Shown piece by piece: positions 45,801 through 55,700 of a DNA stretch of 64,000 bases. Both the position numbers and the translations under genes were made by a program. Below the pieces are notes generated by a model that saw only the letters and a list, made by a program, of their open reading frames with translations, was not told the DNA's origin and did not search any database. Source of the DNA: Zeugodacus cucurbitae (lineage: Eukaryota > Arthropoda > Insecta > Diptera > Tephritidae); the NCBI RefSeq assembly GCF_028554725.1, contig NC_071671.1, positions 7,244,001 to 7,308,000 on the forward strand, given 5' to 3'. Within the stretch, counting starts at the first letter, position 1. Each line of letters starts with the position of its first letter.

Positions 45801-47631
45801 AAATTAAAATTAAATAAATGAATATAAAATACGAATATAAAACGAATTTATGGCGGTGGCGGTTGTGTAAAGAAAAACAAATAAAATGAAAAGAACTCTA
45901 CAGTATTTAAAAGCTATTTATAATTAAAATAAAAGTAATAATTCGCTTAAGTTATAATTCATAAAATAAATTCAATTAAAACACACTAAATTTAATAAAA
46001 ATCAAGCAATTACTACCAGCACTCAATTGAATAATATATTTATTTTCGTTTATGCAACATACAGAACCCTATTGGAGGACACACAACTATCCGACTGCGC
46101 GACCACAGTTTATTTCCCAGATGTGAATGCTACATATTTTAAATTCCTGCTGGATTTTCTATATTCCGGACAGACGTGCATAACATCGCGCGATGTTAAT
46201 TATTTACATGATCTATTGTTGTTGTTGCAAATTAAATCCGACAATTGGAAGACTACGGATTCAGCAATTCTAAGCAGTAAATGTAGTAATTTGCGTGAAC
46301 GTTTGAATAGCGACTCCAATGGCAATGGCGGCAATAATGGCAAACAACACATGTATTGTTCAACTAAGCTAGAGCATTCCTATAGCCCCGAATTAGATGG
46401 TAGTGATGATATAAAAAAATGCTCGGATGGTTCCAAGGATTCCGATACCATAAAGGAAGATCCGGGTAGCCCTAAGTGTTCATTAGATGATAATATAAAT
46501 AAAGATTTAAAGGAGGTTAGCAGCCCCTCGACCAGTGAGCAAGATGCATTCACCGATGCCCCGCTCAATGCAACAAATAAGAATATACCACCTTCATTAA
46601 ATCCGGTAAATTTATCATTGGGTTTACGAAGTAAACATGAGAGTAGTACAAGAAAATTATCATATACGGACAAAAACATTTTCAATACGGATAGTTCATC
46701 GTTTAACGGCACCGAAAGTATAAAACGTAAAGGATTCTTCTTCGATTCAGAGAAAGATGTTGCCAAATCGCTACAAGATCCAGATTTGAATAATTCACCT
46801 GAAAATTATGTTGTAACACCACATCGAAAACGAAGACCCGGCTTTCATCATTCCTCCAGTCATAATCAACCGTTTGCATCGTCGTATCAGCACACATTAA
46901 TCGATGAGTTTCGTTCGGCGAAAACAGCATCATCGCCAATATCATCGTACATGTCCGAACGGAAATTGTTATCACCACTCGAGGAAGGACTACTAGGCAG
47001 CGCTGAGGTATTGCCGAAAAATCGTAAATCCATTGAAAATCAAAGACCCCGACCACAAAGCCCCGACGCCGCACTGCACATCTCACCACAATTCCCATAC
47101 CAATGGCAAACGACACAGAATCCTGCCATAACCAACTTCTCCAATCTACAATCCGGTCTCGGTAGCATACCACAGATAGGCGTCGGCGGTGGCGGTGGTG
47201 GTGGCGTCGCTGGAGGCGGCGGCAGTGCTGTTGATGCTGGCAACCGTGATACACCAGGAAGTGTTCGAGATCCCCCAAACAATAATTCGAATATATGCGG
47301 CACACATAATACGGCACGCGAATATCGTTGCGAATACTGTGGCAAACAATTTGGTATGTCATGGAATTTGAAGACACATTTACGCGTACACACGGGCGAA
47401 AAGCCATTCGCTTGCCGCCTATGTGTTGCTATGTTCAAGCAAAAGGCCCATCTATTGAAACATTTGTGTTCGGTACATCGAAATGTCATAACGACGACAA
47501 ATGGTGCTGAGACCGAGAATCGATTCAGTTGCTGTTTTTGTTCTATGTATTTCGAATCAGTACAAGAGTTAGTGAGGCATTTATCGGGACACCATAATAA
47601 TTTGCTGCTAACGAAAAATCTACGCGAATAA
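33853..47631 (+). CDS. ken: Ken (ken and barbie), BTB/POZ and three C2H2 zinc-finger repressor
   Basis: Sequence-specific transcription repressor. In Drosophila it is the BCL6-like factor that selectively represses JAK/STAT targets and is needed for genital disc development. My model has coding exons 33853-33861 (ATG CGA CAG, then GTAAAC), 43561-43730 and 46065-47631, 581 aa; I recall the fly protein as 601 aa. The first micro-exon gives MRQ|FPRMLMLQYSK, matching the fly N-terminus MKEFQRMLMLQYSK in spacing. If it is wrong, translation starts at the ATG at 43570. The BTB domain (about residues 20-115) reads [20 protein letters not shown] and VYFPDVNATYFKFLLDFLYS. The middle is low-complexity with conserved islands (SPENYVVTPHRKRRPGFHHS) and a glycine run. 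Fingers lie at about 480-502, 508-531 and 547-570, ending HHNNLLLTKNLRE. The last two exons are certain; only the start exon is uncertain. Confidence 0.9.
36636..37860. repeat. ken: AT-only tandem array of TTTTATTTAAAA-like units
   Basis: About 1.2 kb composed almost wholly of A and T. Short units such as ATTTTATTTAAAATA, ATTTTATTTGAAATA and ATTTTATTTAAAAGA are repeated with a basic period near 16 bp and irregular higher order. G and C appear at fixed points of the unit (GAAATAATTTTATTTAAAAG), so it is a true degenerate repeat and not random AT DNA. Confidence 0.85.
38111..38275. mobile_element. pogo-like TIR element, left end only
   Basis: TA followed by CAGTTGAACTTCTATGACTC, then AACTCGAAGT and TCGAGTTAGG words. 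This resembles the left end of the intact element at 39327. I could not find a matching right end, so it is truncated or interrupted. Confidence 0.5.
39327..39903. mobile_element. pogo-like MITE (577 bp) with TA target duplication
   Basis: The left end CAGTGGAACTTCTGTAACTC and the right end AGAAGTTCGAGTTCCACTG are inverted repeats, flanked by TA on both sides (39325-39326, 39904-39905). CAGT ends with a TA duplication are typical of the pogo/Tigger group. No intact transposase is present. Confidence 0.7.
44235..45013 (+). mobile_element. pogo/Tigger-like element (779 bp) with TA target duplication
   Basis: The left end CAGTAAAAGCTCCTTATTCG and the right end CGAATAAAGAGCTTTTACTG form inverted repeats flanked by TA. 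The CAGTA...TTATTCGCG pattern is like Tigger ends. An open frame at 44456-44821 (121 codons) ends SELKEHLKTAKQEKIKKILQ and may be the leftover C-terminal part of its transposase. The catalytic core is absent. Confidence 0.7.
45149..45653 (+). mobile_element. deleted mariner-like element M2
   Basis: Ends GTGTGTTCAAAAAATAACGG and CCGTTATTTTTTGAACACA. Internal frame remnants on the plus strand read FFLFTKIKRTLKGRRFTSIR and EIAERAKDYHKN, the C-terminal part of a mariner-type transposase. It is interrupted by stops and lacks the N-terminal half. It lies in ken intron 2. Confidence 0.8.
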
Positions 47632-48199
47632 AGAATGCAAGCAAAGCTTAAATTATTTTTAATAAATTTACATGCATACATACATAGCTACATACATACA
47701 AAAATTATTACATAAAAACACACGCATACACACACACACAAACATATACATATACATAAAACACACACACAGAAACACACACACGCATACAAACAAACAA
47801 ACACACATACATGCATACTTATACATACAAGTGTAATTGTACTTTGAAGACGGAAAGTGACCTGAATTTTTACTTTGTTTGCAGAATATTTCTCATTGTC
47901 AGAACCTGCAATATTTTTTATACCCTTGGGACATATGTATAATAATTCCAATTCTCTTTTTATATACGTTTTTTTTTTCATCACAATGAGTATTTGTAAA
48001 TTTTCATTCAACTTTATAAATAATAAAATAAATTTTGATGTGAAAACGTCTTTGTAAATATATTGTTGTTTGATTTTTGCTTTAAAACGGATGATATTGA
48101 AGGACTCATGTCAATTGGCAACGACCACTTAGCACTTTGGCCAAACTGATATTTTCTAGAACGTTGTTCAAAAACCTGCTGAACATTTTTTAAGACATA
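47632..48199 (+). other. ken: ken 3' UTR and spacer
   Basis: Starts after the TAA at 47629-47631. TTTTAATAAA near 47657 is a first poly(A) signal; AATAAAATAAA near 48022 is a second. A (CA)n/(TACA)n microsatellite fills about 47690-47830. Confidence 0.55.
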
Positions 48200-49863
48200 C
48201 AGAGGTAGTCAAAATTATTTACACATCGGACGTTTTTTTCCAAGTTTCACAAAAAAAGCTTTCGCTTATTGTTGTTGTTGTTGTCGCAGGGCAATAAAAA
48301 GCTATGTTGTTGTAAACCTTGATCTATCCCCGAGAGAACGAAGTCGGTTTGGCTAGAATAGCTTGAAATATGGCGGAGAAATAAGCAAATGAACTGAAGT
48401 CTCGGAGTAGTCAAAAGTATTTACACACAACATGAAATGGATTATCCTGTTAGTTTTTAATGATCATTTTTTTAATTTTGATGTTTAGTCTAAGTTACTA
48501 TTCTAAGGCGATAAATTCATAATTGGTTAGATTACCATTGGCATCAATACCAGCCTGCTTTATGGTCCGAATTGATTCAACAGAATTGTGCGCTAAGTTA
48601 ACAGTTAATTTAGACCAAATGTCGCTAATTTCGGCGTTTTCGGTTATTATATCAATTGTCCTCTGATATTTAACGAAAGACCAAACATTTTGACTAATGT
48701 TTTGGTCAGGGCTGTGCGGAGGTCAACTTGATTTGCTTCATTTAAAACTTTTGTAGGAAAAGATCCTTTATGAAATGGAGCATTATTCTATTGTAAAATG
48801 TAGTCAATAGTTGGACAAGGTTGACTAACCACTAGAATGGCATGGTGATGTGAATTCTGATATATCCGGATGATTTAGGGACCCTAAATTAGTACCAAAT
48901 CTTCAAAACAGAAGTAAGGAAAATTTCCAAAAAATTTTCAAAAAAATCATAATGTCACTTACGACTCTATTTAGCGTCTAAACTGCATTATTCTTCTTTT
49001 CACCTGGTAAATGCATAAAGCGTTTACTAAAGAAGCCCTGGAATTAAAATTTAGCCTTATCTGCCCACGACAGGCTTTAGGATGCATTTTAAGGCAAATG
49101 AGAGGCATATCGCTTTTTTGGTTTCGGAAGTGGTCAACTTTATACACAACGTACATATGTATTTATGTTACTATTTTAAAATGTCCTTAGCAGTGTAGCA
49201 TCATAGGCTTTTCATGCAATATGCTGATTCGATGATGCTGCAATATTAAGAGGACTAATTATGGGATTTTGTATGACAGTTCCTACTAATCTTCTGCATT
49301 CTCTTTGAGTTATCACAGGTTTCCGCCCAATTATCTTTAAATTGTCCTTGCAATACTTCGTTTCCTTCTTTTTAATAACATTATAAACAGTTTTCCATCA
49401 AATTCTATAAATTTTAACTAACTCCGAAGCCTAAACCCGAGTCTTAAACTTAGTAACAGTCTCCAATCTAGTTATAATCGATAATTCCTTTGTTTTCGAT
49501 ATTTTATTTACCAATTTTTATATTTTAAGGCTGAGTTAGGTTGTTAAGAATGCAATAGAATCAAATTACTACTTTTGCTCAAACCAAATCCAAGGATAAA
49601 GGCTAAAGGATAAGGCCGTGTGTAAATACTTTTGACGCAAAAAAAATGTGTGTAAATACTTTTGACTACTCCGAGTCTTCAGTTCATTTGCTTATTTCTC
49701 CGCCATATTTCTAGCTATTCTAGCCAAACCGACTTCATTCTCTCGGGAATAGATCAAGGTTTACAACAACATAGCCTGCGACAACAACAACAACAAGCGA
49801 AAGCTTTTTCTGTGAAACATGTAAAAAAACGTCCGATGTGTAAATAATTTTGACTACCTCTGT
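48200..49863 (-). mobile_element. Tc1-like element (1664 bp) with long terminal inverted repeats
   Basis: The ends are CAGAGGTAGTCAAAATTATT and its reverse complement, flanked by TA. The inverted repeats extend about 230 bp each side (48200-48430, 49630-49863). They contain an outer and an inner copy of AGTCAAAA(G/T)TATTTACACA, an IR/DR layout as in Drosophila S elements, Minos and Sleeping Beauty. On the minus strand a transposase C-terminus is readable from 48722 to the stop at 48503: PPHSPDQNISQNVWSFVKYQ, ending TNYEFIALE. The upstream part is full of stops, so the element is inactive, though both ends look intact. Confidence 0.85.
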
Positions 49864-49884
49864 ATAGACTTTTAGGACATACGA

Positions 49885-50394
49885 GGTGTGTTCAAAAAAT
49901 AACGGGAATTTTCGCTTTTTGAAAAAAAAAAATTCATTTCTTTATCTTAATGTTATTGCCTTTAAAAAAGTCTACATTCGTTTTTATGCACTTATAATAG
50001 CGCTTCTTCCAATCATTGAAATAGTACTGAAAATCGATTTTTGGTACAGTCTTTGACTCTTTCAGCGATTGCTTGAAAACTTGTAAAACGACAGTCCTTT
50101 CAGGTTTTCTTTATTTTTGGAAATATGAAAAAAGTCATAGGGAGCCATGTCTGGGGAATATGGAGGGTGGGGTATCGTTGCAGTATTGTTTTTGACCAAG
50201 AATTCACGAACAAGCAACGAAGTGTGAGCTGTTAAAAACGAAAATCATCAAGCTCTTAAAAACAAATTTTAACTTAACGGCTGCTACAGAAGAAGTAAGC
50301 AATACAGCTTAAAATTTTATCGTAAAATTAAAAAAAAAAACTTAAAAAATTACACATTTGGACAAAAAATTATTAATATTTTTTGAACACATCT
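49885..50394 (-). mobile_element. deleted mariner-like element M3
   Basis: Starts GTGTGTTCAAAAAATAACGG; the right end is ATTTTTTGAACACATC. The minus strand still encodes PPYSPDMAPYDFFLFPKIKK, the conserved C-terminal catalytic block of mariner-type transposases, with stops either side. It is inserted 22 bp right of the Tc1-like element. Confidence 0.8.
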
Positions 50395-50583
50395 CGTATC
50401 AGGTTGGATATTGTTATAGCCGTCAGTTTGCTTAAGAATTCTTATTTATAAAGTCTGAGAGAAAAATTATATGCAGTTTTATAGTACTTAAGAGGTTAGA
50501 TTAGCTTGAATTTATTCTCGAAGTAAGGAAAGAGGAATCGTATCTCTTTAAGAATTTATTATGTGAATATATGTACATTGATA
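50395..50583. other. short spacer between transposons
   Basis: AT-rich, nothing recognised. Confidence 0.35.
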
Positions 50584-50587
50584 TTAA

Positions 50588-51301
50588 GGGGCACACCTAG
50601 TGTGATGACCTAAAAAACAGGTGATTTTTGGAAATTTTTATTAAAAGAACTACTTTATCAATTATTTCAAAATTTTAAGAATATATTTATTCATGTTTCA
50701 AGAATATACATTGAAATTTTTGAAGAAAAAAATTAAATATTTTTTAAGTTATAGTCGATCTCTAACGACGCGAAAAAAATGTCCTTCACTGCTGCTGTGA
50801 TTTCGATCTTCTCCGTGGATGAAATTAAAAAAAAAATTCTCGTTAAACTAGATAATATTGTCTGTACAATGACCTACGATAAAAAAAAAATCAAAAATTG
50901 CCAATATGGCGGCGTTTTAAAAAAATATTCGGTTTTTAACCAAAATTTTGGTCGTTTTTGTCCTGCCAAAATTCGGTTTTTTGATCAGATCGAAAATCGA
51001 TAGGTCATTGTACGGAGAACTTTATGTAGAACATGTAAAAAAAATCGATAGCGATCGGATCATTTGTTTTTGAGTAATCACTACAGCAAATTCGGAAAAA
51101 TGCTGTTTCGAGAAAAACGCGTTTAAAGATAAAATGATTATTTTCACTGTTACCGAACGGCTGCTATTTAAACTGCTATAACTCAAAAACAATTTGAGAT
51201 ATCGATTTGATGTTAATATGTTATTTTTAAAGGTGTAATCTACCGAAATATGAACAAAAACAAAAATCGATTTTTTTGAAATTTCACACTAGATGTGCGC
51301 C
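50588..51301. mobile_element. 714-bp MITE with TTAA target duplication (piggyBac-like)
   Basis: TTAA at 50584-50587 precedes GGGGCACACCTAGTGTGATG, and TTTCACACTAGATGTGCGCC precedes TTAA at 51302-51305. The inverted ends match at 17 of the first 20 positions or so. A TTAA duplication is diagnostic of piggyBac-type transposition. It has no transposase. A 74-codon frame inside is low-complexity. Confidence 0.8.
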
Positions 51302-51305
51302 TTAA

Positions 51306-52709
51306 GTTATAAAAAGGCGAAATCTTCGAAATAACCTTTTTCAAGAAGGCCTCTACAGGTGTCGGTGATTTCTGGGGATCCCGCTTTTTAGAACAAACCA
51401 AAAATCTGGACTATATTAGTTTAATTATTTAAATTTGTTTAACATTCTATACAATTTTTCTTACAATGGCGGACTATAAAACAAATTTGCACTTGTTTGC
51501 CGAAATTTTTTGTCAAAAAATCATAACTAGTTTACTAAATAATACTCCTATGAAGCTGCAGTTGAAACTTTTAGTGAATACGTGTGATAGGCGCTGTATA
51601 TCATCGCCGTTGGATTCCAATAATTCAATTTCTAAAAAAGGCTTTTTAATCTTACGTTCTCAAATGCCTTTGAAAACACTTCTCGGAAGGAATTTTTGAT
51701 TCAAAGCAATTTCATTGTATTTTATAAGCCTTGTTTCGATAAAACAACAACTGTCCTTCTTGATTTGGCCACCACTGTACTTTGGGCGTACGTGTGATAT
51801 ACGTTACTTTAAACTTTTATCTTAGAATCCTTATGCGATAAAACAACAACTGTCCTTCTTGATTTGGCCACCACTGTACTTTGGGCGTACGTGTGGTATA
51901 CGTTACTTTAAACTATTTGCTTTCAAAAAAAAAAACTTTTTTTTTTTTTTTTGCATTTTCGTTAAGTGTAATATCTTAAAAATATTCTCTGAAAATTTGA
52001 AGTTCATCCGATAATTAATTTTCGAGTTATTGGACAAACTTCGATTTTTTTAAGACCAATCCCGAAAATCTAGAAAATAATTTCCTGAAGCCGCCATTTT
52101 GTTAATTTTTGAAAAAAAAAGACTTCAATTGGGCCAGCATTATCTATTTATAAAATAAATTTTTCTTATCCGATTGATTTTAGATGAATCTCCAAGGACT
52201 TATGATTGTCACCACAAGGGCTGTTTTTTTGTTTGGAACTGGCTCAACACAAACAGCTACAGCTTTTGAAATTATAATTTTTTTTCAAAATTTCGTGACT
52301 TCAAGTTAAAACATTGTGTAATAATGTCTCTTACTTTTGTAAAATAGCATGATTTAATAGCAAAAACAAAATATGTACTGAAAATTGTAATTTTTCGTGT
52401 CTCTGACTACCCCTAATCCTATAAACGAAACCTGATAATAATAACCTTCTTTAACAATCTTACGCGCTTTTATACATATCTACAAGTCTTCTAACGCTGT
52501 AAAAATCTCACAGAAATCAATCGAAAGATCGTACGCTCACACTTGAAAATGTTTATAATTAAATTGATATGTTTGTATAGTTACATATGTACATATTGCA
52601 CATTTAATACAAGTATATTATATTTACGCACTTTTTTCGTTTACAAAAGTCAGTATTTCTAAATGTATTTATGTATGTATTATGTGAAGTATTATCGCAT
52701 GAAATAGTT
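51306..52709. other. gene-free stretch with a 99-bp direct duplication
   Basis: No convincing gene. It holds a tandem copy of a 99-bp segment (51737-51915), poly-A/poly-T runs near 51930-51950 and probably further unclassified repeat DNA. Confidence 0.5.
51737..51915. repeat. direct duplication, period 99 bp
   Basis: ATAAAACAACAACTGTCCTT through GTATACGTTACTTTAAACT occurs twice in a row with almost no differences (GTGATATAC against GTGGTATAC), so the duplication is recent. Confidence 0.85.
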
Positions 52710-55700
52710 TCATTTAATTAATTGCAAAGATTTCGAACTTGTGTCGGTGGAAAGTAACGTTGACATCATGAACGGCGAGAGACATTTAGAACTCGCAGCG
52801 AAAGGGTTTTGCATTTGTTTTTGTGAAATCTCCGGTACTTTCGTGCTGATTATGTTAGCTTGTCGTTCTTGTTTTCGAAATTTCGCACGTCTATTTTGGA
52901 ACCAAACCTGAAAAACAAAAGAAAAATTATTGTATAATATAATATATTGAAGCTTTTGCAATGATGACAGCATATTTCGAAACTAATTTGCTGAAAATCG
53001 ATAGTAGAAGGAGGAACTGTATGCAATATATTTCGATTAGTCTCGAGTAGACCTATTATTATTGATATATCATTATTGATATAAACAAATTCTCAAATAT
53101 TGGCTCTCGGCGCGTTGGCAACCACGTTTGAGAAGAATAGCAGTCGGAAGAGTGCGTATACGGCCGGAAAAGAATTGACCATCGTTTATAAAGAGCAGGA
53201 TTCGACATTGAATTACAGAAAAAATAAGTGATTTCATCACTCGAGTAAGGACTACTAGGCAGCTCCGAGGTATTGCCGAAAAATCGTCGACGCCGCCTAC
53301 ACATCTCTCCATAATTCGCTTACCAAAGGCAAACGACAAAGAATCCTGCCATAAATTATCCAATCTACAATATTCTCATTCGGCGAAGAAAAAAGTTCTC
53401 TTTCACTGACAAAGGTAAACGATATAGGCCGAAAGCCTTCAGAAAGTATATTTCTGCCAGCTAAAAGAACTTGGAGCATTACTTGGTCAAGGAATATAGA
53501 TAGATTTACATATAGTAGAATACATTTTTGTGCTTGTTTTGTAGGTTAAGTTCTATGCCGACCACCCTCGAAGGTGTTCTCGAATCGAAACTTCACTGAT
53601 CACAATGTATTAGCGCTGCTCTCATTTCACAATATTTACATTTGAAAGTAATAACGAATTAATACAGTTAAATAATAGATCTTTAAAGTGAGTCTAAGGT
53701 TGGATTGTACATTTCCATGTCCGTGGGTGATGAGAAGAGTTGTGAAATTTGCATGAGAGTTCAGAATACGTGGTATGTTAAAAAAATGACGGTAATTGTA
53801 AAATTAAAAATTTCACGAGTTTGGAGAATCCCAGTTCATTTTTAAAAATAATACTGTGATGATGCCCCAGCCTCCATATTCGTCCGACATGGCTCCGTGT
53901 GACTTTTTCCTATTTTCAAGAATAAAAAGAGCCTTAAAGGGCCGTCTTTTAACAAGCATTGCCAAAGAGAGCTGAAAGAGCCAAATACTATTCCAAAAAT
54001 CGATACTTTTTGAAAATAGTTTCGAATATTGGAGCACCAGCGGTGAGGGCGTAAGTGAATACTATCGTGGGGACTATTTAAAGGCGACAATATCAATACA
54101 TTTTTTTTTAAACTAAAATTCCCGTTATTTTTTGAACACACCTCATAGACTAAACTCAAGCAACAAAAACCTCCCCACTTAATATTCATTATCTCTATTA
54201 TCAGACAAAATTATAGGTTATATGCACTAAAATCGATAAGTCTTCTTTTAAAAGTTTGAAATCCTATAAGAAATTCTGAAGTATTACCTTGATCTGTTCG
54301 AAACCAGACCAAACCATTGTCTAGTAAAACATTAGTTATGAGGATTTCTTTAACCTGATGCTGGAGAAAATAATACGAGCTGCAGAGCTAAATAGAGAAG
54401 GTACAATCTTCTATAAGAGTGTACAGCTACTGGCGTACACCGATGATATCGATATCATTGGAAACAACACTCGCGCCGTTAGTTCTGCTTTTTCCAGACT
54501 GGATAAGGAAGCGAAGCGTATGGGTCTGGTGGTGAACGAGGACAAGACGAAATATCGCCTGTCATCAAACAAACAGTCAAGCGCATTCGCGTCTTGGCTC
54601 CCACGTCACTGTTGACACTCATAACTTTGAAGTTGTAAATAATTTCGTCTACCTGGGAACCAGCTTTAACAGCAATAACAATGTCAGCCTGGAAATCCAA
54701 CGCAGTATCACTCTTGCCAACAGGTGCTACTATGGACTAAGTAGGCAATTGAAAAGTAAAGTCCTCTCTCGACGGACAAAAACCAAATTCTACAAGTCTG
54801 TCATCATTCTCGTCCTACTTTACGGTGCAGAAGCGTGGACGATGTCAACATCCGATGAGACGGCACTAGGAGTTTTCGAGAGAAAGGTTTTGCGGAAGAT
54901 TTATGGTCCCTTAAACATTGGCAACGGCGAATACCGCAGACGATGAGCTGTATGTGTTATTCGACGACATTGACATAGTTCAGCGAATAAAAAGACAGCG
55001 GCTACGCTGGCTAGGTCATGTTGTTCGAATGGATGAAAGTGCTCCAGCTCTGAAAGTATTCGATGCAGTATCCGCTGGTGGAAGCCGAGGAAGAGGGAGA
55101 CCTCCACTCCGATGGAAGGACCAGGTGGAGAGGGATCTGGCTTCACTTGGTATAACCAGTTGGCGCCAAACTGCCAGAAGGAGGGATACGTGGCGCGCTG
55201 TTGTGGACTCGGCTATGACCACGTAAGCGGTGTCTACGCCAGTCAAGAAGAAGAAGATGAGGAACAAACACCCAAAAGATCTTATTAGAAACATATTTAT
55301 TTATTATTATTAAATAAGTTTGGAAAAATATGTACTAACCAACTACCAGTTGCTTGAAACGCTGCTCAAGCATCACGTCTATATCAATAAGACATAAGTG
55401 ATATGTTTGTGAGTTTATTGAACTAAACAATAATAATTAACAAAAGAAACATTAACAGTTTTGCGGTCTCAAAAAAGAATTCACACGACTTTTGTTGTAG
55501 TTTTAACACTCTTGGGCTTAATTACACGCTGAAGATGCAGAAGATGAGGAGCATGTCCGAGCACTTAACTTAATTGAAAACAAAACATTGACTTACACCA
55601 CCTCCCCTCCTCATGTTTGCACCCTTAAATAAAATAACTTTATTTACAGTAAACATTTCTATTGCCGGATTAGTTCAACTGTAATACTCCCCTATTTAAT

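Larger units (their letters stand above)
43731..46064 (+). other. ken: ken intron 2 (2.3 kb) with two transposon relics
   Basis: Phase-2 intron: ATA AG|GTAACAG to ACATACAG|A ACC. It contains a pogo/Tigger-like element (44235-45013) and a mariner-like deletion derivative (45149-45653). Confidence 0.85.

Noticed and set aside
46703..47681. Long reverse-strand frames opposite the ken zinc-finger exon (up to 234 codons)
   Set aside because: Shadows of the ken coding strand. Their only use was that one resembles the reverse frame at 53073-53363, which helped reveal the ken fragment.
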